In this document: one piece after another, positions 17,095 through 25,702 of the stretch | How positions within the stretch are numbered: position 1 is the first letter of the stretch | Layout of the letters: each line of letters begins with the position of its first letter | Assembly (NCBI GenBank): GCA_030704225.1 | Contig: CP131915.1 | Location: forward strand, 1,240,001-1,304,000 | Direction: 5' to 3' | Source: Kosakonia sp. H02 | Lineage (GTDB): Bacteria; Pseudomonadota; Gammaproteobacteria; Enterobacterales; Enterobacteriaceae | Length of the DNA: 64,000 bases | The notes under the pieces: generated by a model | The model's input: only the letters and a program-made list of their open reading frames with translations | Told to the model about the DNA's origin: nothing | Database searches by the model: none | Translations under genes and position numbers: made by a program

Positions 17095-18028
17095 CCCGCT
17101 GGATGTCATCACCATTGGCGAAGCGATGGCGATGTTTGTCGCCACCGAAACCGGCGATCTGGCCGATGCCGGGCAGTTTATTAAACGCGCGGCGGGCGCA
17201 GAGCTGAATGTCGCGACCGGCCTGGCGCGTCTGGGCTTGAAAGTGAGCTGGGTGAGCCGCGTCGGCGATGACAGTTTTGGTCGATTTATTCTCAATACGC
17301 TGCGTAAAGAGGGCATTGATGCCGCTGGCGTCACCCTTGATACGCGCTACCCGACTGGCTTTCAGCTTAAATCGAAATGCGATGATGGAACCGATCCCAT
17401 CGTGGAGTATTTCCGTAAAGGCTCCGCCGCCAGCCATCTTTCGCCGGAAGATTTCAACGCTGCGGTGTTTAGCGACGCGCGTCACCTGCATATGAGCGGC
17501 GTGGCGGCGGCGCTGTCGCCCACCTCTTACGCCCTGCTGGAGCACGCGGCGAAGACGATGAAAGCGCAGGGCAAAACCCTCTCTTTCGACCCGAACCTGC
17601 GCCCGGTGCTGTGGAACAGTGAAGCGGAGATGGTGGAAAAGCTGAACGCACTGGCATTCCAGGCCGACTGGGTGCTGCCGGGGCTGAAAGAAGGGGTGAT
17701 CCTCACGGGTCAACAAACGCCAGAAGGGATTGCTGATTTCTATCTGCAACGCGGTGTGCGGGCAGTGATTATCAAAACAGGTGCCGATGGCGCGTGGTTC
17801 AAAACCGCCAGCGGCGAGCAGGGTGCTGTTGCGCCCGTTATCGTGGAGAACGTGGTAGATACGGTGGGTGCCGGAGATGGCTTCGCCGTGGGGGTACTCA
17901 GTGCCCTGCTGGAAGGAAAAACGCTGCACGATGCCGTGCGCCGGGGAAATGCTATCGGCGCGCTGGCGATTCAGGTGCCAGGCGACAGCGAAGGATTGCC
18001 AACCCGTGCGGAGCTGGGGGCGCTGTAA
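17087..18028 (+). CDS. kguK: 2-ketogluconate kinase KguK (PfkB family)
   Basis: This is a 313-residue ribokinase/PfkB sugar kinase. The PfkB signature 1 region is AAGAELNVATGLARLGLKV. Signature 2 is DTVGAGDGFAVGVL, with the catalytic Asp at about residue 264 in the GAGD anion hole. In the pathway it phosphorylates 2-ketogluconate to 2-keto-6-phosphogluconate after uptake. KDG kinases (KdgK) are close relatives, so a 2-keto-3-deoxygluconate activity cannot be excluded from sequence. The operon context with KguE, the transporter and the 2-ketogluconate reductase GhrB favours KguK. The start ATG overlaps the kguE end. Confidence 0.8.
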   Translation: MHNPLDVITIGEAMAMFVATETGDLADAGQFIKRAAGAELNVATGLARLGLKVSWVSRVGDDSFGRFILNTLRKEGIDAAGVTLDTRYPTGFQLKSKCDDGTDPIVEYFRKGSAASHLSPEDFNAAVFSDARHLHMSGVAAALSPTSYALLEHAAKTMKAQGKTLSFDPNLRPVLWNSEAEMVEKLNALAFQADWVLPGLKEGVILTGQQTPEGIADFYLQRGVRAVIIKTGADGAWFKTASGEQGAVAPVIVENVVDTVGAGDGFAVGVLSALLEGKTLHDAVRRGNAIGALAIQVPGDSEGLPTRAELGAL

Positions 18029-18109
18029 TTCCCCTCTCCCATCGATACCGAAACCGCGCTGTACCCTACATGACAGGCGGCAGATAACCTCAACCATAGA
18101 GGCAACCTT

Positions 18110-19402
18110 ATGAGCAACGCCACAAATTCAGCCAAACGCTGGCTCTACATCATGCCGATTGTATTTATCACTTACAGTCTGGCCTACCTTGACCGGGCGA
18201 ACTTTAGCTTCGCCTCCGCCGCCGGGATCAACGACGATTTAGGCATCACCAAAGGCGTTTCGTCGCTGCTGGGCGCGCTGTTTTTCCTCGGCTACTTCTT
18301 CTTTCAGATCCCCGGCGCGGTGTACGCCGAGCGACGTAGCGTGCGCAAACTTATCTTTATCTGCCTGATTTTATGGGGCGCGTGCGCGTCATTAACCGGC
18401 GTGGTGAGCAATATTCCGATGCTGGCCGCCATCCGCTTTGTCCTCGGCGTGGTGGAAGCGGCCGTCATGCCCGCGATGCTGATTTACATCAGTAACTGGT
18501 TTACCAAATCGGAGCGCTCGCGCGCCAATACCTTTCTGATCCTCGGTAACCCGGTGACGGTGCTGTGGATGTCGGTGGTCTCCGGCTACCTGATCCAGTC
18601 TTTCGGCTGGCGCGAAATGTTTATTATTGAGGGCGTGCCGGCGGTGATCTGGGCGTTCTGCTGGTGGGTGCTGGTGAAAGATAAACCGACGCAGGTGAAG
18701 TGGCTGTCGGATGATGAAAAAACCGCATTGCAGGCGCAGCTTGATAAAGAACAACAGGGCATCAAAGCCGTGCGCAACTACAGCGAAGCGTTCCGCTCGC
18801 GCAATGTGGTGCTGCTGTGCCTGCAATATTTCGCCTGGAGCATCGGCGTGTATGGTTTTGTGCTGTGGCTGCCGTCGATTATTCGCAGCGGCGGCGAAAA
18901 CCTCGGTATGGTCGAAGTGGGCTGGCTCTCTTCTGTGCCTTACCTGGCAGCGACCGTGGCGATGATCCTTGCGTCATGGGCGTCCGATAAGCTGCAAAAC
19001 CGCAAACTGTTTGTCTGGCCGCTGCTGCTGATTGCCGCCTTCGCCTTTATCGGTTCGTGGGCCGTGGGCGCAAACCATTTCTGGGTTTCTTACACGCTGC
19101 TGGTGATTGCGGGTGCCGCGATGTACGCGCCGTATGGCCCGTTCTTCGCCATTATCCCGGAGATGCTGCCGCGTAATGTCGCCGGGGGCGCAATGGCTTT
19201 AATCAACAGTATGGGCGCGCTGGGTTCCTTCTGTGGCTCGTGGTTTGTCGGGTATCTCAACGGGGCCACTGGCAGCCCGTCTGCGTCGTACATTTTTATG
19301 GGGGTGGCACTTTTCGCCTCCGTATGGCTTACTTTGATTGTTAAGCCTGCTAACAATAACACCATCCCGGCAGGCGCACCGTCACGAGGGAGAACCGCAT
19401 GA
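18110..19402 (+). CDS. kguT: MFS transporter, 2-ketogluconate permease KguT-like (ACS family)
   Basis: The protein is a 430-residue anion:cation symporter-family MFS protein with twelve TM helices. The first helix (WLYIMPIVFITYSLAYLDRANFSFA) carries the family YxDRxN motif, and the loop after TM2-3 has the YAERRSVRKLIF form of the RxxxR motif. The large central loop lies near residues 205-240. It is a proton-coupled importer of a sugar acid; by operon membership the substrate is 2-ketogluconate. It has a clear RBS (GAGG) and overlaps ghrB by four bases (ATGA). Confidence 0.82.
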   Translation: MSNATNSAKRWLYIMPIVFITYSLAYLDRANFSFASAAGINDDLGITKGVSSLLGALFFLGYFFFQIPGAVYAERRSVRKLIFICLILWGACASLTGVVSNIPMLAAIRFVLGVVEAAVMPAMLIYISNWFTKSERSRANTFLILGNPVTVLWMSVVSGYLIQSFGWREMFIIEGVPAVIWAFCWWVLVKDKPTQVKWLSDDEKTALQAQLDKEQQGIKAVRNYSEAFRSRNVVLLCLQYFAWSIGVYGFVLWLPSIIRSGGENLGMVEVGWLSSVPYLAATVAMILASWASDKLQNRKLFVWPLLLIAAFAFIGSWAVGANHFWVSYTLLVIAGAAMYAPYGPFFAIIPEMLPRNVAGGAMALINSMGALGSFCGSWFVGYLNGATGSPSASYIFMGVALFASVWLTLIVKPANNNTIPAGAPSRGRTA

Positions 19403-20373
19403 AGCCATCCATCATTCTATACAAAGCCTTGCCTGATGACCTGTTACAACGCCTGGAAACACATTTCACCATCACCCGTGTTGCCGATCTCAAGCCGGAG
19501 ACGGTAAAGCAAAACGCTGACGCCTTCGCCAGCGCACAGGGGTTGTTGGGATCCAGTCAAAACGTAGATGCCGCGCTGTTAGAAAAAATGCCGCAACTGC
19601 GCGCGACATCGACCATTTCGGTGGGCTATGACAATTTTGATGTCGATGCGCTGAATGCACGCAAGATTGTGCTGATGCACACGCCAACGGTGCTGACCGA
19701 AACGGTCGCCGATACCATGATGACATTGGTGCTAAGCAGCGCGCGCCGCGTAGTGGAAGTAGCCGGGCGCGTGAAAGCGGGCGAATGGACCTCCGGCATT
19801 GGTCCTGACTGGTTTGGCATCGACGTGCACCATAAAACCATGGGCATTGTCGGCATGGGCCGCATTGGGCTGGCGCTGGCGCAGCGCGCGCATTTTGGTT
19901 TCGGCATGCCGATTCTCTACAACGCGCGCCGCCAGCATGCGGAAGCGGAAGAGCGTTTCCAGGCGCGCTACTGCGATTTGGATACCCTGCTAAAAGAGTC
20001 TGATTTTGTCTGTCTGGTGCTACCGCTCACCGACGAGACGCATCACCTGATCGGTAAAAAGCAGTTCGAAATGATGAAGAAATCCGCCATCTTTATCAAC
20101 GCCGGGCGTGGCCCGGTGGTTGATGAGAACGCGTTAATTGAGGCGCTGCAAAGCGGCGAAATCTACGCTGCCGGGCTGGATGTGTTTGAACAAGAGCCGC
20201 TACCGGTAACCTCGCCGCTGCTGTCACTGCCTAACGTCGTGGCACTGCCGCATATTGGTTCCGCCACGCATGAGACGCGCTACAACATGGCGGCCTGTGC
20301 GGTCGATAATCTTATCGATGCGCTGAACGGTAAGGTGGAGAAAAACTGCGTCAATCCGCAGGTTGTGCGCTAA
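19399..20373 (+). CDS. ghrB: Glyoxylate/hydroxypyruvate/2-ketogluconate reductase GhrB
   Basis: This 324-residue D-2-hydroxyacid dehydrogenase is strongly similar to E. coli GhrB (YiaE), which reduces glyoxylate, hydroxypyruvate and 2-keto-D-gluconate with NADPH. The Rossmann motif is GIVGMGRIGLALAQRAH. The catalytic residues lie in INAGRGPVVDE (Arg), LDVFEQEPL (Glu) and LPHIGSATHET (His). In E. coli ghrB stands alone next to yiaF. Here its ATG overlaps the kguT stop (ATGA), so it is translationally coupled into the ketogluconate operon, in the slot that kguD holds in Pseudomonas. Confidence 0.93.
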   Translation: MKPSIILYKALPDDLLQRLETHFTITRVADLKPETVKQNADAFASAQGLLGSSQNVDAALLEKMPQLRATSTISVGYDNFDVDALNARKIVLMHTPTVLTETVADTMMTLVLSSARRVVEVAGRVKAGEWTSGIGPDWFGIDVHHKTMGIVGMGRIGLALAQRAHFGFGMPILYNARRQHAEAEERFQARYCDLDTLLKESDFVCLVLPLTDETHHLIGKKQFEMMKKSAIFINAGRGPVVDENALIEALQSGEIYAAGLDVFEQEPLPVTSPLLSLPNVVALPHIGSATHETRYNMAACAVDNLIDALNGKVEKNCVNPQVVR

Positions 20374-20387
20374 GCAAATGCAGCAAT

Positions 20388-20420
20388 AAAAAAGAGGCGA
20401 TCGGATCGCCTCTTTTTTTT
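20388..20420. terminator. Bidirectional terminator between ghrB and yiaF
   Basis: GAGGCGATC and GATCGCCTC form a stem flanked by A-runs and T-runs. It serves the converging ghrB (plus) and yiaF (minus) transcripts. Confidence 0.85.
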
Positions 20421-20432
20421 GCCTGTGCCAGA

Positions 20433-21146
20433 TTACTGCTGCGTGGCGGAGACCGTTGCCGCCCAGGCCTGAGTAAACGCCTGATGCTGCGCCGCCAGCG
20501 GCCCAATCAGTGCGTTATACTGGCTGGCCTGCGGTGAGGTCGGGAACTGAATGCCGTTCGCCACAAAGCTCACCTGCGTCCCCTGCTGAGCGATAAAGTC
20601 GCCAACCTGCACCAGTTGCTGGGTGAAAACCTGCGCCGCCGGAATAAGCGGTTGCAGCGCGTTCGCCGGGTTGGTCACCACTTTGGTATACACCTGGTCA
20701 TAAACCGGCTTCAGATCGTCCGCCTGTTTTAACGCCGCATGCGAGGCATCAGCCTGCATTTTCGCGTTCTGCAACTGCTGGCTCAGCACGCCGAGGGAAC
20801 CATTGGCCTGACGAAGCGGTTCACGCTGCGTCATATAATCCTGCGGCACGCGGATGGCATTCACGCTATCTACGACCGGACGCAGACCGGAGTCCATCGC
20901 CTGGTTAACCTGCTGGGAATAGCCATAAATCACAGCGTAGTCAGAAACAAACGGACCGAACTGTTTCTTCTGATCCGCCGTCAGGGCCGGCAGACGTTCG
21001 CTACTGCGCATCGCCGTATTCTGTAAGAAATCGATAAACGCTTTGCGCTGATCGCCTTCTTTGTCAAAACACCCACTCAGGCTAACTACCATTAATAACG
21101 CCGCAACAGACGCAAACCAGCGAGAGCAGGACTTTCCTGTCGCCAT
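20433..21146 (-). CDS. yiaF: YiaF lipoprotein, DUF3053 family
   Basis: The protein has 237 residues from the ATG at 21146 (MATGKSCSRWFASVAALLM). A lipoprotein signal with lipobox LSGC (LMVVSLSGCFDKEGD) predicts lipidation; the +2 residue is Phe, so outer-membrane sorting is expected. The rest is a mostly helical periplasmic domain (DQRKAFIDFLQNTAMRSSERLP) closely like E. coli YiaF. No enzymatic motif is visible and the function is unknown. Confidence 0.9.
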   Translation of the reverse strand: MATGKSCSRWFASVAALLMVVSLSGCFDKEGDQRKAFIDFLQNTAMRSSERLPALTADQKKQFGPFVSDYAVIYGYSQQVNQAMDSGLRPVVDSVNAIRVPQDYMTQREPLRQANGSLGVLSQQLQNAKMQADASHAALKQADDLKPVYDQVYTKVVTNPANALQPLIPAAQVFTQQLVQVGDFIAQQGTQVSFVANGIQFPTSPQASQYNALIGPLAAQHQAFTQAWAATVSATQQ

Positions 21147-21526
21147 TTTCTTACTCCTTTCACCCATAAAAGCGCTTCTCGGCACACGCGTGCCTGACGG
21201 CTTACAAGGATAGTCCAGGTCCGCGTCGCAAGATACCCCTTCATTGCATTCAAAAGCGTGCGGATCCGTTTTGGCACGATATTTTCCACGAGACCGTACA
21301 GAATATTCCTAATCCAAATTTTTGCTGACGATTTACAAATTAATTCTGACAAAACGTAGCGTCTTATTAATCAATCAATTAAGCGGCAAGCAAGCGGGAG
21401 AAGGTGCATTGCAGGCACATCTTCCTTAGCAATAATCCTTGTCGCCTCCTCACGCCAGGATTTTTCCCGACTATTCTTAACAAGCTGTATCACGATCCCG
21501 CTGTGTGATTTTATGAGGAGTGCTCA
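21147..21526. promoter_or_regulatory. Divergent intergenic region yiaF / yiaG
   Basis: This spacer of 380 bases holds no convincing gene. It must carry the promoters of yiaF (minus) and yiaG (plus). The yiaG RBS (GAGGAG) lies at the right edge. No operator I can name is visible. Confidence 0.4.
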
Positions 21527-21820
21527 ATGGAATATAAAGATCCAATGTTTGAACTGATGAGCAGTCTCGAACAAATTGTGTTTAAGAAAGATGTTGCGCA
21601 GCCGGTAACCCTAAGCAAAAAGACGAATTCCCTTAATGATTTTGAACTATTGCGACGTGGAACCGGGCTGAAAATTGATGACTTCGCTCGTGCAATGGGA
21701 GTCTCTGTATCAATGGTGCACGAATGGGAATCACAACGTATAAAACCCACCGCCACCGAGATGAAACTGATGCGTCTGATTCATGCGAACCCGACGCTCA
21801 GCAGACAGTTGATTGATTAA
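21527..21820 (+). CDS. yiaG: YiaG, HTH (XRE-type) antitoxin-like regulator
   Basis: The protein has 97 residues. Its C-terminal Cro/XRE helix-turn-helix (TGLKIDDFARAMGVSVSMVHEWESQRIKPT) is of the HigA/MqsA type, and the N-terminal half is short and unclassified. It matches E. coli YiaG in length and sequence. There is no toxin partner next to it. Its regulon is not known to me. A GC-rich terminator follows at 21842. Confidence 0.9.
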   Translation: MEYKDPMFELMSSLEQIVFKKDVAQPVTLSKKTNSLNDFELLRRGTGLKIDDFARAMGVSVSMVHEWESQRIKPTATEMKLMRLIHANPTLSRQLID

Positions 21821-21841
21821 GTAAGTAAGTAGCTCGACAAG

Positions 21842-21867
21842 AACCCCCGTCAACCGGGGGTTTAAAT
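21842..21867 (+). terminator. yiaG terminator
   Basis: The stem AACCCCCG / CGGGGGTT with a TCAAC loop, followed by TAAATTTTT, begins 22 bases after the yiaG stop. Confidence 0.8.
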
Positions 21868-22062
21868 TTTTGATCGTAACCTGCGCCAGCGATTGAATAG
21901 TGCCAACGAGATAGCGCCCGGTGCGCGACACTATTGCCCGGAGCCGCAACCATCACGCCTACGGTGATAATCATCGCGCCGCCGAAGGCTTTAAAGGCGA
22001 AATCCAACGCACCATAACCGGCCATGCGGACAATCTCATAACCCGGTAAGTTTCTCTATCGG
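21868..22062 (-). pseudogene. Possible remnant of a membrane-protein gene
   Basis: On the minus strand the frame through 22025 reads GYEIVRMAGYGALDFAFKA followed by GGAMIITVGVMVAAPG, which looks like a piece of a membrane protein. It has no signal, no RBS and stops on both sides. I do not recognise the family. E. coli has cspA and other genes between yiaG and glyS; none of these is present. Low confidence. Confidence 0.25.
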
Positions 22063-22096
22063 CATAAAAAAACCCGCCGCAGCGGGTTTTTTATGG
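22063..22096 (-). terminator. glyS terminator
   Basis: The stem AAAACCCGCC / AGCGGGTTTT (CGC centre) is flanked by A/T runs, about 10-40 bases beyond the glyS stop on the minus strand. Confidence 0.85.
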
Positions 22097-22105
22097 CTTT
22101 TACTC

Positions 22106-24175
22106 TTACTGCAACAGGGAGATATCCGCCACTTGCAGGAACAGTTCACGCAGTTTTGCCAGCAGCGTCAGTCGGTTAATACGCACGTCTTTATCGTCGG
22201 CATTGACCATCACGTTCTCAAAGAACTCATCCACCGGTTCGCGCAGTTGCGCAAGCTCAATTAAGGCTTCCTGATAACGGCCTTCGGCGAAGAACGGCTG
22301 CAACTTATCGCGCAGCACAACCACGTTGCCTGCCAGTTTGATTTCCGCCGCTTCTTTCAGCACTGCTGCCTGAACGTTTTCGTTCAGCGTTTCATCGGAT
22401 TTCGCCAGGATGTTGGAAACGCGCTTGTTGGCTGCCGCCAGCGCCGCCGCTTCGTCCAGCGTACGGAAGTGGGAAACCGCCTTCATACGCGCATCGAAGT
22501 CTGCCGGTTTGGTCGGACGACGCGCCAGCACCGCCTGGATAGTATCGACGCTGTAGCCTTCGTCCTGATACCAGGCGCGGAAACGGCCGAGCATAAAGTC
22601 GATCACATCATCGACCACTTTCGCGTTGGTCAGCTTGTCGCCGTACAGACGCACCGCTTCTTCGGTCAGGGTTTGCAGATCCAGCGCAAGGTTCTTCTCA
22701 ACGATAATACGCAGCACGCCCAGCGCGGCGCGGCGCAGCGCGAACGGGTCTTTATCGCCTTTCGGATGCTGACCGATACCGAAGATACCCGCCAGGGTGT
22801 CCATCTTATCGGCAATCGCCACGGCGCAGGCAACCGGGCTAGATGGCAGTTCATCCCCGGCAAAACGCGGTTGATACTGCTCGTTCAGCGCCACGGCTAC
22901 ATCTTCGGCTTCGCCGTCGTGACGCGCATAATGCATGCCCATCACGCCCTGGGTGTCGGTAAATTCGAACACCATGTTGGTCATCAGATCGCACTTGGAG
23001 AGCAAACCGGCGCGCGTCGCGTGGTTCACATCCGCGCCAATCTGCCTGGCAATCCAGCCCGCCAGCGCCTGAATACGATCGGTCTTATCGCGAAGCGTAC
23101 CCAACTGTTGCTGGAACAGCACGGTTTGCAGACGCGGCAGGTTGTCTTCGAGACGTTTTTTACGGTCGGTATTGAAGAAGAACTCGGCATCCGCCAGACG
23201 CGGGCGCACGACTTTTTCATTACCGGAGATAATCTGTTGCGGATCTTTCGATTCGATATTGGCGACGAAGATGAAATTCGGCAGCAGTTTGCCGTCGTTG
23301 CCATACACCGGGAAGTACTTCTGGTCACCCTTCATGGTGTAAACCAGCGCTTCTGCCGGAACGGCCAAAAACTTCTCTTCGAACTTCGCGGTCAGCACCA
23401 CCGGCCACTCAACCAGGGACGTCACTTCTTCCAGCAGGCTGTCGCTCAGATCGGCTTTACCGCCAATCTTACGCGCCGCGTCTTCCGCATCCGCTTTGAT
23501 TTTGGCTTTACGCGCGGCGTAATCCGCCATCACTTTGCCGCGCTCCAGCAGGATTTGCGGGTATTGATCGGCGGTATCGATGGTGAACTCCGGCTCGCCC
23601 ATAAAGCGGTGGCCGCGGATCACGCGATCGGACTGAATGCCGAGAATAGTCGCCGGAACAACGGTATCGCCCAGCAGCAGCGTCACGGTATGAACCGGGC
23701 GTACAAAATGCACGTCCGACGCGCCCCAGCGCATCAGTTTCGGGATCGGCAGTTTGCTTAATGAATTGGCAATCATGTTCGGCAGCAGCGCTTCCACGCT
23801 TTCGCCTTTTACATGCGCACGGTAAAGCAGCCATTCGCCTTTGTCGGTCGTCAGACGCTCGGCCTGATCGACGGTGATACCGCAGCCGCGCGCCCAACCT
23901 TCCGCCGCTTTGCTCGGTTTACCTTCGGCGTCAAACGCCTGGGCGATGGCCGGGCCGCGTTTTTCGACTTCGCGATCCGGTTGCGATGCAGCCAGTTTGG
24001 CTACTTTCAGCGCCAGACGGCGCGGTGCAGCAAACCACTCGACGTCGCCGTGGGCAACGCCTGCGGCATCCAGTTCAGCAGTAAAGTTAGCAGCGAAGGA
24101 CTCGGCCAGGCTGCGCAGTGCTTTTGGTGGCAGCTCTTCGGTGCCGATTTCCACCAGGAACGTTTTCTCAGACAT
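22106..24175 (-). CDS. glyS: Glycyl-tRNA synthetase beta subunit
   Basis: This is the 689-residue beta chain of the bacterial alpha2beta2 glycyl-tRNA synthetase. It supplies tRNA recognition: the N-terminal GatB/B-like portion starts with TFLVEIGTEELPPKALR, the HD-like middle contains SPVACAVAIADKMDTLAGIF, and the C-terminal part is an anticodon-binding domain. Length and sequence match E. coli GlyS. The gene starts 10 bases after the glyQ stop on the same strand, so the subunits are co-expressed. Confidence 0.98.
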   Translation of the reverse strand: MSEKTFLVEIGTEELPPKALRSLAESFAANFTAELDAAGVAHGDVEWFAAPRRLALKVAKLAASQPDREVEKRGPAIAQAFDAEGKPSKAAEGWARGCGITVDQAERLTTDKGEWLLYRAHVKGESVEALLPNMIANSLSKLPIPKLMRWGASDVHFVRPVHTVTLLLGDTVVPATILGIQSDRVIRGHRFMGEPEFTIDTADQYPQILLERGKVMADYAARKAKIKADAEDAARKIGGKADLSDSLLEEVTSLVEWPVVLTAKFEEKFLAVPAEALVYTMKGDQKYFPVYGNDGKLLPNFIFVANIESKDPQQIISGNEKVVRPRLADAEFFFNTDRKKRLEDNLPRLQTVLFQQQLGTLRDKTDRIQALAGWIARQIGADVNHATRAGLLSKCDLMTNMVFEFTDTQGVMGMHYARHDGEAEDVAVALNEQYQPRFAGDELPSSPVACAVAIADKMDTLAGIFGIGQHPKGDKDPFALRRAALGVLRIIVEKNLALDLQTLTEEAVRLYGDKLTNAKVVDDVIDFMLGRFRAWYQDEGYSVDTIQAVLARRPTKPADFDARMKAVSHFRTLDEAAALAAANKRVSNILAKSDETLNENVQAAVLKEAAEIKLAGNVVVLRDKLQPFFAEGRYQEALIELAQLREPVDEFFENVMVNADDKDVRINRLTLLAKLRELFLQVADISLLQ

Positions 24176-24184
24176 GGCCGCCTC

Positions 24185-25096
24185 TTATTTCTTTCTGTTG
24201 CACATCGGGAAGCCGAGGGCTTCACGGGAAGCGTAATAGGCCTCAGCCACTGCTTTGGTCAGCGTACGGATGCGCAGAATATAGCGCTGGCGTTCCGTCA
24301 CGGAGATGGCTTTACGCGCATCCAGCAGGTTGAAGCTATGGGCGGCCTTCAGAATGCGCTCGTAAGCAGGCAGCGGCAGCGGGTTTTCCAGCGCCAGAAG
24401 CTGCTGTGCCTCTTTTTCATACTGCTCGAAGCAGGTGAAGAGGAAGTCGACATCCGCGTATTCGAAGTTGTAAGTGGACTGCTCCACTTCGTTTTGATGG
24501 AACACATCGCCGTAGGTGGTTTTACCCAGCGGGCCGTCGCTCCAGACCAGGTCGTAAACGCTGTCTACGCCCTGAATGTACATAGCCAGACGTTCCAGAC
24601 CGTAAGTGATTTCACCGGTAATCGGTTTGCACTCCAGGCCGCCAACCTGCTGGAAGTAGGTGAACTGCGTCACTTCCATGCCGTTGAGCCACACTTCCCA
24701 GCCCAGACCCCAGGCACCCAGCGTCGGGTTTTCCCAGTTATCTTCCACGAAACGAATATCGTGAATGGTCGGATCCATACCCAGCTCTTTCAGTGACCCG
24801 AGATACAGTTCCTGAATGTTATCCGGAGAGGGTTTAATGACCACCTGGAACTGATAATAGTGCTGTAAGCGGTTCGGGTTTTCGCCGTAGCGACCGTCGG
24901 TCGGGCGGCGGGACGGCTGCACATACGCGGTTGCCATTGGTTCTGGCCCCAGCGCGCGCAGGCTGGTCATCGGGTGCGAGGTGCCAGCGCCCACTTCCAT
25001 GTCCAGAGGTTGAACAATGGTGCAGCCCTGACGAGCCCAATAATCCTGTAAGGTCAGGATCAGACCCTGAAAGGTCCTGGTATCAAACTTTTGCAT
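24185..25096 (-). CDS. glyQ: Glycyl-tRNA synthetase alpha subunit
   Basis: This is the 303-residue catalytic alpha chain with class II aminoacyl-tRNA synthetase motifs. Motif 2-like PSRRPTDGRYGENPNRLQHY and motif 3-like GEITYGLERLAMYIQG are visible. It makes glycyl-adenylate and charges tRNA-Gly together with GlyS, which follows immediately. It is nearly identical to E. coli GlyQ over its length. Confidence 0.98.
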   Translation of the reverse strand: MQKFDTRTFQGLILTLQDYWARQGCTIVQPLDMEVGAGTSHPMTSLRALGPEPMATAYVQPSRRPTDGRYGENPNRLQHYYQFQVVIKPSPDNIQELYLGSLKELGMDPTIHDIRFVEDNWENPTLGAWGLGWEVWLNGMEVTQFTYFQQVGGLECKPITGEITYGLERLAMYIQGVDSVYDLVWSDGPLGKTTYGDVFHQNEVEQSTYNFEYADVDFLFTCFEQYEKEAQQLLALENPLPLPAYERILKAAHSFNLLDARKAISVTERQRYILRIRTLTKAVAEAYYASREALGFPMCNRKK

Positions 25097-25231
25097 ATTA
25101 TTTCGTGCTGGATACGTGTGGATTTAAAGGAAGCGCTCAGTATACCCGCTGACTGCAAGATATACAGTACGAAACGGGTTTGTTTACGGAAAATTGGAAA
25201 ATGCGACCGACTTTGGGCCGTAATCGGCGGG

Positions 25232-25528
25232 TTAACGCATCGAAAGGTGTAAAAACTCGCCTTCAGCGTCAAAAGCACAAACAAACGCTTCGCGACGCGG
25301 CGTCACACCGCGCATTTCGTAACTGCTCTGGTATTGTTCAAAGCCGGTCACAGCGATTTGCTGTACGCCGGTGTTATAGCGATGCGCTGCATTTTGTCGG
25401 CATGTTTGCTCCATATCGAGGGAGTGCGCCGGGCCAACGCGCGCGGTTTGCGCTTTCTGCGCGGGCATATTGTGGGCGGCGCTACAGCCCGCTAATAGCA
25501 GCATCAGCGCCGGAAAGATACACTTCAT
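25232..25528 (-). CDS. ysaB: YsaB small lipoprotein
   Basis: This 98-residue predicted lipoprotein has a short signal MKCIFPALMLLLAGC with lipobox LAGC (Cys15), followed by a periplasmic domain containing RYNTGVQQIAVTGFEQYQSSYEMRG. Size, position between glyQ and wecH, and the C-terminus (FVCAFDAEGEFLHLSMR) match E. coli YsaB. I used the ATG at 25528, not the TTG one codon upstream. The function is unknown. Confidence 0.88.
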   Translation of the reverse strand: MKCIFPALMLLLAGCSAAHNMPAQKAQTARVGPAHSLDMEQTCRQNAAHRYNTGVQQIAVTGFEQYQSSYEMRGVTPRREAFVCAFDAEGEFLHLSMR

Positions 25529-25702
25529 CAATTTTCACTCTGGCCCGGTCGCAGGCTGTCATTTTTGTGGCGGAAATAGCAATTGTGCAAATCAGTGGAA
25601 AAGTAACAAGCAATAGCGGGAAAACTCAGAATTATCCAAAGAGATACGCGGATACATTACCAGTCTGAGAATATTTGTCGGCAACGTGACACAGAGGAAC
25701 TG

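Noticed and set aside
17045..18097. A 350-codon open frame antisense to kguK
   Set aside because: It is a shadow of a PfkB kinase with intact motifs on the plus strand.
22469..23761. A 430-codon open frame antisense to glyS
   Set aside because: It is a frame shadow of a highly conserved synthetase gene and His/Arg/Gln-rich as such shadows are in GC-rich DNA.
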